A DNA stretch of 64,000 bases, taken from the NCBI GenBank assembly GCA_016748015.1, contig JAAOMT010000557.1, positions 269,494 to 333,493 on the forward strand, written 5' to 3'. This stretch comes from Geosiphon pyriformis (lineage: Eukaryota; Glomeromycota; Glomeromycetes; Archaeosporales; Geosiphonaceae). The position numbers and the translations under genes are program-made. Shown piece after piece: positions 13,732 to 25,559 of this stretch. Positions within the stretch are counted from its first letter, which is position 1. Each line of letters opens with the position of its first letter. The notes under the pieces were generated by a model. It was not told the DNA's origin. It did no database searches and saw only the letters and a program-made list of their open reading frames with translations.

Positions 13732-15280
13732 AATCTATTGAATGCATATATCTTTGGCATTTTTTGAATATAATGCGATTACGCAATTGGATGGACATGC
13801 CTCAAAAATATAGTAATTACATTTTTTGAATAAAATGAGCCCTTCTGATTAAAGATCTAAATGCTAAAAAATTGATTTAGCAGTTTTTCAAAGGAAAGGC
13901 ACCTGGTAAATTCTAGAAAAGTTCTTGGAATGTAACGTTCAACACCATTAAGTACTTTACCATTACTTTTTTTATTTTATTTTTTAGAAAAGTATTGTTT
14001 ACTCAATATAATAATAATAATAATAATAATAATATATATGTTATGAATTTACCAAATTTGGAATTCAAAAAATATCAGATTCTTGATTATATTTATTGTG
14101 TTATGATTAAGTAATAAACAAATTTATGTATTTTAAATTAAAAGTAATCAATAATTAATTTTAAATAAAGTGAACAATAATATAATTTTAAAAAATATAT
14201 TAAATACATAAATTATAGTAATATTTATTTTAAATAATAATATGTTATTATTTTAATTTTTTAAAAAAAACAAATTAATAATATATTAATAATTTTAATA
14301 TTATTAAGACAAATTTTAAATTTGTGTTTTTAATTAAACAAGTTTTTTTTGTTTTTTTATTTTATTAAACTTTGCGAAAATAATTATCAATAACATAACA
14401 AATTAATTAATTAATTACTTAAACATATATTTGAAAATAATTTATTTAATTAAAATAATATTTTTTAAATTAAATGTTTTAATAACTAATTTTATAAATT
14501 AATATTAAATAATCAGTATTTTACTATTATAATAATATAAATAAATTTGTGTTTTTAATCAAATTTAGTTTTTTTTTAAATATTAATTTTAATAATTATA
14601 ATATTAAATTTTATAAATTAAAAATATATATATATAATAAATCAAAATCATGTTGATTAATATTTTTTCTTAGTTATATTATTTTTAAAATTAGTTAATT
14701 AATTTTTTAGATTTGTGGTTTTTTAATATTTTAAAAAAGTATTGAATTTAATAAAAAAATTTTGATTATTAATATTGTTTTAAATATTAAAATTTAAATT
14801 ATTTGGCTGTAAATTACAAAATATTTTTATCTTTTTTTTCAAGATTTTTATATTTTATTTTATTAATATTACGTTTTAGATAAAATTTTTATCCTATTGG
14901 CTTTTTTTGTTATTGTTGTGTTTTTGGCTATAAAATTAATTAATATATTTTTTGTTTTATATACTAATTTAAATAAAAAATATATTAAAATTTAAAAAAA
15001 TTGTTGTTTTTAAAAATAAATTGAACAAATTATATAAAATTAAAAATAATAAAAATATAAATACTTTTAATAATAAAGTTAATAAAAAATTTTTTACTTA
15101 AATAATAATTTTTTAAAATTTTTAAAATTTTAAAATCAAGTTAAATATAAATAATACTATTAAGTATACAAATAAAAAAAAATAAAAATAATTGTATTTT
15201 AATTTTTTATATATATTAAATATTTTATTAAAATAATTTTTTTTATTAAATTTAATATAGTTTAATTAAAATTAAACTTA
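13732..15280. other. A+T-collapsed spacer
   Basis: Extremely A+T-rich sequence with (AAT)n near 14010-14032 and no open frame of interest. It borders LINE copy A and has the same texture as the spacers at 17.6-18.4, 21.6-22.5 and 30.4-31.7 kb. Confidence 0.5.
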
Positions 15281-17587
15281 TAAAAAAAAAAAAAAAAAAA
15301 AAATCTTTGTCTTCTTAATTTTATGACCATAACCAGAGCAAAGAGTAAAAAAACTGTACCTGATATCTGTCCTAAAATATCTAATAAAATTTCGACCAAA
15401 GGAGATCTCTTTGTTGTAGAGGCAACTAGGCAAAACATTTTAGAAGCCTTTCCTTTACTCAGTAATCATGATAAGCTGCCTTTGGTGGCCACTGAAGCAA
15501 TTTCCTCATCTTTGGCTGGTTTCTCATCAGTCAAAGTTCCCTTAAAAAGACACACTTGGATTAGTCCCAGTGTTGCCTCCACCCTGACTAAAAGCCCTAA
15601 AGTTTTTAATAACAGACCAGTAAATAAGCTGGTCTTCTCTTCTATAGATTCAACACCTGGTGCTTTTAGCACCACTTCTTCAAAAAAATGGTCAAAAAGA
15701 CCAAAAGCTCAGAAAAGTGGGGGCAGTCGCTTGCCTCTGCTATTGTTACACCAAACCCTTTTGTGATTCTCAATGAGATCTTAGATGAGATCTCCATAGC
15801 ATTATCCAGCACATCATCTAAGATGGACCAAGATCAACCACTGGCTGTGTTGTCAAATGTGGTGTTTTCTGGCAGATTATTGCCAGTTTTAGAAGCAAAA
15901 CAATTTCCTCCTGTTGGGTCACCTGTTTTTGGGAACTGGGCTGATCAAATGGAAACTAATTCATCTCCTCCTCTAGTTTTTGGTGCTACTTCTGGTGGTG
16001 CTTAGGAAATTATTACTAGTCATCAAAGATTTGCTGGGTGAGTGGCCTCTACTCTAGTGCCTGGTGCTACTTTTAAAATCAAATTGGCTCATGTTAAGGC
16101 TGTTTTTCAGTCTGTACATGGTTTTTTGGGTGCTAAATCTGTTTCAAAAAACAATGTGAAGCTTTTCTGTATGGAGTTTGCTTTTCAACAGTCTTTAAAA
16201 GCTGTGTTTCTGGTTGAGCTTACAAGCTCTGTTCATTTGGCCACTCTCAAAATTGCCAAGTCTTTGGTGGTTTCTAAATCTGGTTCCTCTCCTGCCACTG
16301 TTGTACTGTGTAATGTACCTTTGGGTGTGTCAACTGCTGATATTAAAACAGCTCTTGGTGTATTTGGTAAAGTTGTCCATGTTGTGCTGAAGCCTGTTGG
16401 TGTTTGGCAGTACATGGTTGTTTACTTTAAGGAATTGGATGCTGCTGCTGCTGCTCTCAATTATTGGTCGATTCTGGTGGGCAAAGATAGTGTTAAGATC
16501 CTTCCAGTTATTAATCAAAATGAGGCCATTCTGTCTCATGATAGGTTCAAGGCCAAGTTGGTCAATCTTCCTTCTGGCTGTACAGCTTTTAAAATTAGTG
16601 ATATAATTTCTCAAGTTGGTAGATAAACATGCTTCATTCCTCAGTCTTCTGATTCTGGTCATTGTTTCTGGTTTGCATTGGTTATATTTGACTTTCAAGA
16701 CAATTTGAATTCTGCTGTAGTTAAGACTGGTACTCTAAGGAAATGCCATATCTGGTAGAAAACTTCTGGCTGCTGGTGCTGCTTTAGTTGTCAAGAAATA
16801 GACCATCTGGCTGTGGATTACAAGGTTTTCTCATCTCCCACATCTAAGGTTCCCAAGGTTTTCAAGTCTTATTTTGTGGGTTCTGCTTCATATGCCAAGA
16901 CTGCTGCTCCTTTTAGTCTTTCTGAGTTTCCTTCTTTGGTGGCTCCTTCAGTTGCTTCTGCTGTTGATCCTGCTGTTGGTTCTAGATTGGACTCTTTGGA
17001 AAAGCAGATTTCGGATTTGGCTGCTCTGGTTAAGTCTATTGTTGAGCTTGTTGGTTCTTTGGTTGCTTTGGTGTTTCATTTTCTTGATGATAATGCTGTT
17101 AAGACTGTTTAGATCAAGAAAGATATCATTTTTATGAAGAGTGCTGCTAACAATTTTGCTAACCTTATGATTGGAGTTTCTAAGGACATTGCTTGTCTTA
17201 GATCTGAAGTTGACTTTGGTGGTATGGATTATGATGGTATACTGGCTGCTAAGTCTTCTTTTTTAAGTGAGAACACTATTGAGCGTATTATTGTTTTGTG
17301 GCAAATGTCTGATGCTAAAACCAGGAGCAATATTGAATCTACTAGATTGTTTTTTAGTGAGTTTATTTTTGACTCTAGGAATCTGAATGGTATTATTGAG
17401 AGAATTCGTGGGTTGGGATTATTCTCACCTATTTTTGATTCAGTGTAGTGAGTTCTTGATTGGGCCAAATGTCTGATTACGTGTAGAAAACACATGATTT
17501 ATGCTTATAATGTAATTTCTTCTATAATATCATAGTTTTAGGTTGTATTTGGGTCTTGCTTATTAAATAAATAAATAAATAAATAAA
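15281..17587 (+). mobile_element. LINE-related ORF1-only element (copy A), decayed
   Basis: A plus-strand relic that begins near a poly(A) run (15281-15302) and ends in a (TAAA)n tail at about 17563-17587, the usual 3' end of a non-LTR retroelement. It encodes only an ORF1-like product: an N-terminal low-complexity region, an RRM-like segment, a CCHC zinc knuckle and a coiled coil. No endonuclease or reverse transcriptase is present. The frame is broken by a handful of stops, mostly at positions where Trp or Gln would be expected, which fits C-to-T/G-to-A decay. It resembles repeat-family proteins of Rhizophagus-like fungi. Because it has a tail but no ORF2, it may be a non-autonomous type moved in trans by elements such as copy C. 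Confidence 0.75.
15323..17448 (+). pseudogene. ORF1-like protein of element A (zinc knuckle), broken
   Basis: Starts at ATG 15323 (MTITRAKSKK) after 'tttgtcttcttaatttt', a leader also found before the start of copy B. One frame shift near 15700 (coding resumes at 15688 in another frame) and stops at about 16003, 16039, 16624, 16756 and 17110 interrupt it. Recognisable parts are an RRM-like stretch at about 16270-16480 (VVLCNVPLGV, then GKVVHVVLKP), a zinc knuckle near 16770-16815 (C-x2-C-x4-H with the final Cys changed to Tyr) and a heptad-like coiled coil at about 16990-17070. The first stop in the knuckle region falls where a second Trp is expected. Nucleic-acid binding in the retroelement RNP is the family role. 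This copy is not functional. Confidence 0.75.
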
Positions 17588-18430
17588 AACTTATGTATTT
17601 AATTATATATAAAAAATATATGAATATTTAATTTATTATATATAAATTATTATTATTAATACATATTTTTAAAGATTAAAATACCAAAAAAATACTTAAA
17701 TTTATATTAATTAATAAACTATTAAAGTAAAAAATACTTATTTAACAAATATTAATAAGTATTTAAGCTTATATTATATACAAAACTATAATTTAAAATT
17801 TCTATATTATTATATTAAATATATAAAACTGTTTTATTATTATTATTAATAAAAAAATAAAAAAAATTTTTAATTTTTTAATTTTTTAATTTTTTGTAAT
17901 TTATTATTACTATTTATTTTTATTTTATTTATCTAATTATTATTATTATTATTATTTATTATAAAATTCAATTATTATTTAATAATATTAAACCAAATTA
18001 ATATTGATTTACAGAATTATAAACTCTAAATACAAGAATATTTTCAAGTAGTTTAAGCTAAAATTAAAAAAATTAAGCAATTTAAACTAAATTTATATAT
18101 TTTAAATATATTTTAAATAATTTAAACAAAGTTTAATTATTTTAAGTTAAAAATTATTTAAAGTTTTTTAAAATAATAAATAATTTATTAAAATTTATAT
18201 TTATTTACAAAAATTAACAAATATTTTAATAAAAACAAAAAGATTAAAAATATAAAATAATATAATAAAAATTTGTAATAAAAAAAACTTTTTTTTTCGA
18301 AAATATATTTATATTAAATATTTAACATAGTAATATTTTTTATATTTAAATAAAAATTTTTTTTAAAATTTATAATTACTTAATTATTAATTGTTAATTT
18401 TTAATTAACTTAAAATATTAAACTTTAATA
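17588..18430. other. A+T-collapsed spacer between LINE copies A and B
   Basis: No open frame. Runs of A, T and AT-dinucleotides dominate, including an (AT)n run near 18431-18446. Confidence 0.5.
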
Positions 18431-19375
18431 TATATATATATATATTTTTATTATGTTTAATAAATATGGCTCAATTATTATTTAAAAGTTAGAAACAAAT
18501 TAAGTATTTTAGTACCAAATATAGTTTACATGTTTTTTATATATAACCAGCGACTTAAGCCAGTTTAGACTATATTATATTAATATTTCAGAAGAAAACT
18601 TATCTAAAAATAACTTTTTTTGAATAATTTCAAACAATATAACACTATTATTAACTAATTCAAACAGTCATTTGGCTGTTTTTAAAGCATTAAACTTAAT
18701 ACTAATAAGTTTATGTTCTTATAGTAATATTAAATTAAAAAACATATTATTATTAATAGCAAATAAACTTACATAAGAGCCAAATATATCAATGTCTTTA
18801 TAATTATACTTAGTTTTTAATATAATTATCTTTTGTTTTAACTTACCAACTACTTTGTTAAAAGTAATTATATATACCAAAACTTTATTAATTCTAAAAC
18901 TAAGTATACTACTTAAAATCAAATTAGCATTAATAAATTATTTAAACACAACAACCAAAATCTGATTGGCTTAACAATAGATTTGACTAAAACAGAAAAC
19001 TGGCCAAATTAAATTTTAAAAAGACCAATAAAAAAAAACTGCAGAAATATTAGCCAATATATTAATAAAAAAAACAGAGCCAACTAAAAGACTAAAAACT
19101 AAAAAAAACACAAAAGCAGCAGTCTTAACATAAGACTTGATATTAGCAAAATAAAACACAAAAGCTCTAAGATTTTTAAAAGAGAAAAGTAGAAACATCT
19201 TATAATTAACAGCCAAATAGTCTAAGTTTTGATACTTAAAATAACATCAACATCTAAAAGTTTTTTATCAAATATAATACTTTCTCAAAGTACTGGTTTT
19301 AATAATAACAGCATTTAAATTATTTTAAAATAACAATTAAAATTAGGTAAATAAAAAATAAAACAAGTTTAACCA

Positions 19376-20291
19376 TTGTTATAGGTGATTATTTGGGGTC
19401 TTAAAGCAAATAAAAAACCTATAACTTGGTGCTTAATAGCTGATTTGGTGTTGATATCTAAAGATTTTGATTGTTTGAAAGTTTTAGTTAAGTCCTTTGT
19501 ATAATGAACAGAAATTTATGTGTTGTTTTCTTTGTAGTTTTCCAGAATTACAATTCCATTGAATTTCTTTTTTAGTGTAGTGAGTAGTATTCCCTTGGTA
19601 AGCTATCCTTAATTTGATGATTTTTTATCCTTATTTTTAGGTCTTTTACCAGTTCTTTTGATATCAGTAACTTAGCACTTAATCCTTAATCAATTAGTAT
19701 ACAACAATAAAAAAGAAAATAACAAAAGAAAGAAAATAAAAAAATAAGCCAAGACAATGAAAAGTTAGTATTCTGTTAATAGCTGTGATTAAAAGCTATT
19801 GTTCCAATGTGGTTAAGTATTGGCAGCTATTAACATGAAGTGTTAATAGTTAGAATTGATGAATATTTTTTAATCAAATGGTAACAACATAAATTGGATT
19901 TTAAATAAGTATTTTATTGATAATTTAATGATTTTACTTCAACAAATATAAACTATTCTTGAAGTAATTAAAGAATAGGTAAGAAAGGAAGTCAAAAAAC
20001 TTAAGAGATATGTTTTTTTTGTTTCTAATACTACTGTTATATATACATATTTCTTTTTACATGAAAAATCTTTTTTTTTTGCTAGATTTCCTATAAAATC
20101 CTTGATTTCCTGAAACATCCAAGATTTCCTAAAAAATCTTCAACTTTTCTGAAATATCTTGAATTTCCTAAATAATCTTAAATTTCCCGAAAAATTCTTT
20201 TTTTTCTTCTTCTATTCTAATTGGCTAATTTATAATCATGTGTTTTTTTTTTTCTATTATGTATTATTTTTTTCTTTTCTAAGTGTAATAC
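19376..20291. mobile_element. Nested insertion in LINE copy B
   Basis: This segment interrupts copy B just upstream of its zinc-knuckle part; copy A is continuous at that place. Plus-strand ends are 'gttatagg' (left) and 'gtaatac' (right). They resemble the ends of the insert in copy C ('gttacc' and 'gtaacac') after G-to-A/C-to-T drift. Like that insert it has an A/G-rich AAAGAAAATAA-type patch about 0.33 kb from its left end and a short tandem array of about 25-bp units near its right end (20080-20200). No open frame was seen. Non-autonomous DNA transposon is a guess. Confidence 0.5.
20080..20200 (+). repeat. Short tandem array inside the nested insert of copy B
   Basis: About four or five degenerate copies of a unit containing 'atttcctgaaa' or 'atttcctaaa' followed by 'aatc', with spacing of about 20-27 bp. 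Confidence 0.6.
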
Positions 20292-21625
20292 TATTAACTT
20301 AAGAAATCATATTACTGATTTTATAAACAGTACAGCCAAAAAAAAAATTGACCAATTTGACTTTAAATTTATTATAAAACAGAATAGTTTTATTTTGATT
20401 TACAAAGAAAAAAATTTTAATATTATTTTTGCTTAACAAAACTAATCAATAATTTAAAACAGATACAGCAATATTTAAAGTTTTAAAATAAACTATTACA
20501 TATTATCAAATACCAACTGGCTTCAACACAACATAAAAGATTTTATTAAACATATTAAAAACTATTTTAACATTAGTAACAGATATACATAAAGACATAT
20601 TATATAATATAATAATAACAAAAAAAAGATCAAACTCAAAAACTACCAAAAACTTGGCAATTTTAAAAGTGATCAAATAAACAAAACTTGTAAGCTCAAC
20701 CAAATATGCAGCTTTTAAAGATCTTTTTAAAGCAAATTTCACATAAAAGAGTTTTATATTGTTTTTTAATACTGATTTTGCATTTAAAAACCATGTATAG
20801 ACTAGAAAACAGTCTTAATATAAGCTAATTTAATCTTAAAAGTGGTATTAAATACCAAAATAAAGACCACCTATTTAGTAAATTTTTGATAACTAATAAT
20901 AGTTTTCCAAGTATTATTAATAGCAACACCAGAAACTAGAAAAAAAATTAAATCAGTTTCTATTTGATCAGCCTAGTTTTTAAGAACAAGTTATTCAACA
21001 AAAAACTGTTGTTTTATTTTTAAAATCAACAATAATTTACTAAAAAATATCATATTTAATGATATAGTCATTGATTAATTTTGGTTTATCTTGAATAATA
21101 AACCAGATAATACAACAGAAATCTTATTTAAGATCTTATTAAGAACCACAAATAGATTTAGTATACAATAATAAAAGCAAGTAACTGTTTCTATTTTTTT
21201 AAGTTTTTGGTTTTTTAACCATTTTTTTTAAAGAAGTAGTACTAGAAACACTAGATATAAAAGTTATTAAAAAAAAAACTAACTTGTTAACTAGTTTGTT
21301 ATTAAAAACTTTTGTGCTTTTGGAAAAGGTAAAAACAATACTAGAACTAATTTAAGTGTATCTCTTTAAGAGAACTTTGACTGTTAAAAAATCAGCCAAA
21401 AATAAAAAAAATGTTTCAGTGGTCATCAAAGACAGCTTTTTACTATTATTAGCTAAGAAAAAAGCTTTTAAAACATTCTGTCTAGTTGCTTCCACAATAG
21501 AAAAAATTTTTCTGGTTGAAACTTTATAAGATATCAAAGAAAAAATACCAGTTGCAGCTTTTTTACTCTTTGTTTTAATTGTAGTCATAAAATTAAGAAG
21601 ACAAAAAGTCAAAACATTTTTTTAA

Positions 21626-22540
21626 ATATATATTATTATTATTAATTAAAAAAAACAGTAATATTTTAAATTTATAAAACTAAAAAATAATTATTAAATT
21701 TTGTGTTTATAATAAAATAAAAATTTATTAAACAAATAGTCTTAAACAATTTTTTATAATTAAAACTAAATAATAATTATTTAAACAATTTGTATTTGAA
21801 TATTAATCTGTAATATTTTCAAAAAAATATTTTATAAACAATATATTACATTAATAAAATTAAGTTAAACTTTAAAAATTAAATTGGTTTATATTAAGTT
21901 TATTTTTTAATTTTTGTATGATTTTATTAATTTAAAATTGATTATTAATTATAATATTAAGTTTTTTTATATAAAGTTTACATTTTAATTTTTTTTAAAT
22001 ATTATTATTTAAATTAAGCTTATTAATTTTTTTATTATTATTTTAAGATTGTAAAATTTTTTATAATATTTAGTTTTATTTTTGTTTTTGTTGTTAAAAT
22101 TTTATATAATGTTTTTTTAGTGTTTTTATTAATAGAATTAAGTATTTTAAATAAAATTTTTGGTATTAATCTTAAACCAATTGGTTTATAACAATAAATT
22201 AATTAAAAAAATTATTACTTTTTACAATACTTTTAAGACCAAATTGGTTATTTTTTTTTGGTTGTATGGTTTTTAAAATTAATAATTTGGATTTTTAAGT
22301 TAATAATTATTAAAATAAGTATTTTACACAAAAATTAATTGATAAAAAACTTTTAAATATTAATATTATTATAAATATGTTTTTGTATTTATTATTTAGT
22401 TTTTAATTATAAAACTGTTTTTTTAGTTTTATAAAACAGTTTTTTAAGTTTTTTATCATATTTAAAAGTTTTATTAATTAATTTATTAACTTAATATTTT
22501 ATGTTAAAACTGCTATTTTTTTTATTGTTTATATTAATGG
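21626..22540. other. A+T-collapsed spacer between LINE copies B and C
   Basis: No coding signal. Repeated 'aaaacagttttttagtttt' occurs near 22408-22450. The composition is like the other collapsed spacers. Confidence 0.5.
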
Positions 22541-23726
22541 AAAAAATAAAAACTTCTTTTTCTCTTACTTCTAAAAATCCTCAAAAAGTGCATTTTCTGA
22601 AAAAGAAGTTTTCTATTTTTTCTTGTTAGTTTTTTCAACATTTCTTTAAATAATAATCCTTTCATCATGAATTTAAAGACTGTTTTGGGCAGTGATATAT
22701 TGAAAAAAAAAAGTGCCCAAAGGTGTTTTCCATGGTCCTGTTAGTGGTTTTTTTGCTCAGAAAAAAAAAGTGGTTCTTGAGAATGTTAAACACTCTGGTG
22801 ATGAGAAGGATATTTCTTTGAGTAAATCTGGGTCTGATATTAATGTGTATTTTAATATTGATAGTCTGTTTGGTGATAATGAGGATATTGGCATGACTGG
22901 TGTAAATGAAAGGTCTCTTTTGGATTCGGCTACAACCACTTTTAAGGCAAAACATATTAATACTGATACAATGTTTAGCTCTCTGCTTAGCTCTCCTAAT
23001 TTTACTATGGATGATGATGAAATTGTGCTTTCTTTTCACTTGCCTATTTTTTTGGAGAAAAAGTGGATTGATCCAAAAATCATTAAGACTCCTGTAGAAG
23101 TATCAATTAAAAAATTATTTGCTTTGGATATTAATTTTTCAGCTGTGAAAAGTAAATTAGCAATGGCAAAAACTCAGTTAATTAAAAATTTTTTTTCTTC
23201 AGTCAATGGTTTTGGGGGGGCCACTACCCTCTCAAAATTTGAAGGGATCATCCAATCAACATTTACTTCAGAAAAAAGCATGGAAGTGGTCATATTATTG
23301 GTCAAAGAAAAAGAGATTAACATAAACAGCAATCTTAAGAGACAAGAAATGAGGTCAGATTGGGCTGTGGTAATTAAGAAAATTCTCATGAATATATTTA
23401 AAGATATGATCATCACCGCAGTATTCAAATTTGGGGAAATTAAGTCGATCAAAATTTAACTAATTGATATGTGGCAAAAAGCTGTAATAGAATTTGCTAA
23501 ATTAGGCCAAGCTAATTTATTAGCCTCTAAGTGGTTATTTCTGATTGGTAAAAATTCTGTGTGCATAGCCAAAGCAGTAAAAGATTGTGAGACTTAGATG
23601 TCAAGAGATCAGTTCAGAGCACTTTTGTTTACTTTGCCAGTAGAAATAACAGTGCATAATTTTGGGACTCTTCTGGACAGGGCTGGTGGGAAAACTTGCA
23701 TTATAAACAGATCTCTGGAAACTGGT

Positions 23727-24737
23727 GTTACCAAAGGTTTTTGGTCTCTTTTTTTGAATGTTGTTAATGTCTGTTGGTTGTAAATTCACGTTTTCTAGAA
23801 ATAGTTGAACCTCCAATAACTGAATTTATCTTCAAATTATCTCCTATAATTTGAACTGCTGGGCTTATAAGTGGAATGGCCAATTTCTTGCCAGTTACTT
23901 TATGTAGTTATGTTGTAGTAAATGTCAACTCTTTCCCAGGAATTGCTCATCTGGAAGCTCACTAAAAATGTGTAGTTACTTTGCTGTAAAAGTCAACTCT
24001 TCTACAGAAATCTTGTCCATAGGCTACCCTAATGATTATAATAAGAAAAGAAAAGAAAAATAAAAGAAATGTAAAAGAAATAGAATTTTGTCAAGAAAAA
24101 CGTTTTCTATTCAGGCCTGGAGTCACTAACAGTTTACTGAAATTGGTAGCTAATCAATTTCGAAATGTTAGTTGGGTTTTGGGAATTTTTCAAGTACAAT
24201 AATTAAAGAATTTGGTTTTTTCAAATTATTTGATATTTATTTCTTTTTGTGTATATAGGAACGGTTTTAAGAGATAAATCTAAAGTAAGATACATTTTCC
24301 AGAAGAAAAAAACTCTTCTTTTATACAACTTGTTGTAGTATTAGTCTATGAACTTGCACTTTTTCTCTTTGCTCAAATTTTGGCGAACTAAAGATACATT
24401 TTGATGAACTACAAGTTATTTTACTGAACTATTGATTAATTTGGGTAAACTATTCATAATTTCGGCGAATTTCTGTAAATTTTGGCAAATTTCTTATAAA
24501 TTTTGGCGAATTTCTGTAAATTTTGGCGAATTTTAGAATGTTACAAAGTTCAGGGTATTGTGTAATTTGATCATCCTACTTTCTGTTATACTAATTAGAT
24601 TATTTTAATTGAATCGTGATATGTGATAATTGATTAAATAATAAATGATAATTTGAAATGATATTAATATACTAATGAATTATAGAAATTATAAGAGTAA
24701 TTTCATGCTAATTAATAGCTAAAATTCTACTAGTAAC
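23727..24737. mobile_element. Nested insertion (about 1.0 kb) in LINE C ORF1
   Basis: The ORF1 reading is cut after a codon series ending in 'ctggaaactggt' and resumes at 'actggtaatagg', so ACTGGT is present on both sides (23721-23726 and 24738-24743). This is consistent with a 6-bp target duplication. The insert begins GTTAC and ends GTAAC, a short terminal inverted repeat; counting two more bases (GTGTTAC/GTAACAC) would leave a 2-bp duplication instead. Removing the insert and one ACTGGT restores the ORF1 frame at this point. Inside are an AAAAGAAAAG patch (about 24040-24085) and a tandem array of a 'gcgaatttctgtaaatttt' unit (24460-24540). No protein is encoded. Confidence 0.7.
24460..24540 (+). 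repeat. Tandem array of about 20-bp units in the nested insert of copy C
   Basis: Three to four copies of a unit 'aattttggcgaatttctgta' with small changes, flanked by two more divergent ones starting near 24380. It occupies the same relative place as the array in the copy B insert. Confidence 0.75.
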
Positions 24738-25559
24738 ACTGGTAATAGGATTCATTGTGCTGTAGTCAGTTTTGAATCTGACAATAATCTGGAATCTGCC
24801 TTTTGCATGGAGCCAATTCTTGGTGGTATTAAACTTTCTTGGGCAAGAATAAATCTGGTTCAGTGTAAAAAATGCAGAAAGTTTGATCATTCTGTTCTAG
24901 AATGTGATGCATTTATTGTGTCCCCATTTAAGCCTTCAAGAACATTTAAAAGAATTGTTTCTAATGGGCATTGTCTTCAGTTCACAAAGTTGTATGAAAA
25001 AAAAGGTGTTCCAATATCTTGCCTCGCTGCTTTTGGTGGCAAATTTTGGGCCCAGGTAGTCATACTTGCTGGTTTTTCTGGTGGTCCTTATTTCAGTTCT
25101 GGTTCTGGTTCTGGTCTCCCTTTTTCTGGTGCCTTAGATTCAAACAGTGGTTCTCCTCTCACTTCAGCCAACAACTCTTCTTTGAATACTTTGGAATACT
25201 TCTTGGAGCTCTTAACAGATCAAGTATCCAGTATTTTAAAAAAGTTAAGCAGCATAGAACTGATACCAACAGCAACATCTTTTAGTGTTCCTTCTCTGGC
25301 CACTCCCACCTCTTTGGTGCCACATTTGGATGTAGATATGGCTTTGAATAATATGATATTGGCTTCCGCTTCTTTTCTCTCAGCTGTTGATGATGTGGTT
25401 TATAATTCTAGCTTGAGTTTTTCCAAGGTTCTGACCTCCAAGATGGCAGATTGAAATCAAAAATGATAGCTTTTGAGGTCTCAATTAGTTTGGTTTTGGA
25501 AAGGTTGGATTGTTTGTGTTCTGGTGTAGGTTTTTTAGCTTTCCTTCCTTCTTAATGAG

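Larger units (their letters stand above)
18540..21625 (-). mobile_element. LINE-related ORF1 element (copy B), heavily decayed, with nested insert
   Basis: A minus-strand relative of copy A. The start (ATG at 21588) and leader correspond to copy A. Matching stretches lie at 21352-21588 (N-terminus, EATRQNVLKAF), 20506-20742 (the RRM-like part, ending VVLKPVG) and about 19016-19216 (just after the zinc knuckle). Nearly every G/C-rich codon has drifted to A/T-rich ones, so Pro, Ala, Gly and Arg in A are often Phe, Leu, Ile or Lys here. About 0.9 kb of unrelated DNA (19376-20291) sits between the RRM-like and knuckle parts. The 3' portion (18719-18922) does not obviously match A, so B belongs to a variant with a different tail. 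The 3' limit is unclear. Confidence 0.65.
22665..25454 (+). pseudogene. LINE C ORF1 (nucleic-acid-binding protein), broken
   Basis: Begins at ATG 22665 (MNLKTVLGSD). An A-run near 22705 puts the following sequence in another frame, which then reads 22713-23459. Stops at 23457 and about 23595 follow, then the insert. Coding resumes at about 24740 and runs to 25454. Visible parts are an acidic N-terminal region, an RRM-like segment around 23365-23540 and a zinc knuckle at 24863-24905 with C-x2-C-x4-H-x4-C intact (Cys, Cys, His, Cys in CKKCRKFDHSVLEC). A Ser-rich, coiled-coil-like C-terminal region follows. The expected role is binding element RNA in the transposition RNP. This copy cannot make the intact protein. 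Confidence 0.8.

Noticed and set aside
18719-18922. Minus-strand frame as an independent gene
   Set aside because: It is continuous with decayed LINE copy B and has the same A+T-shifted composition.
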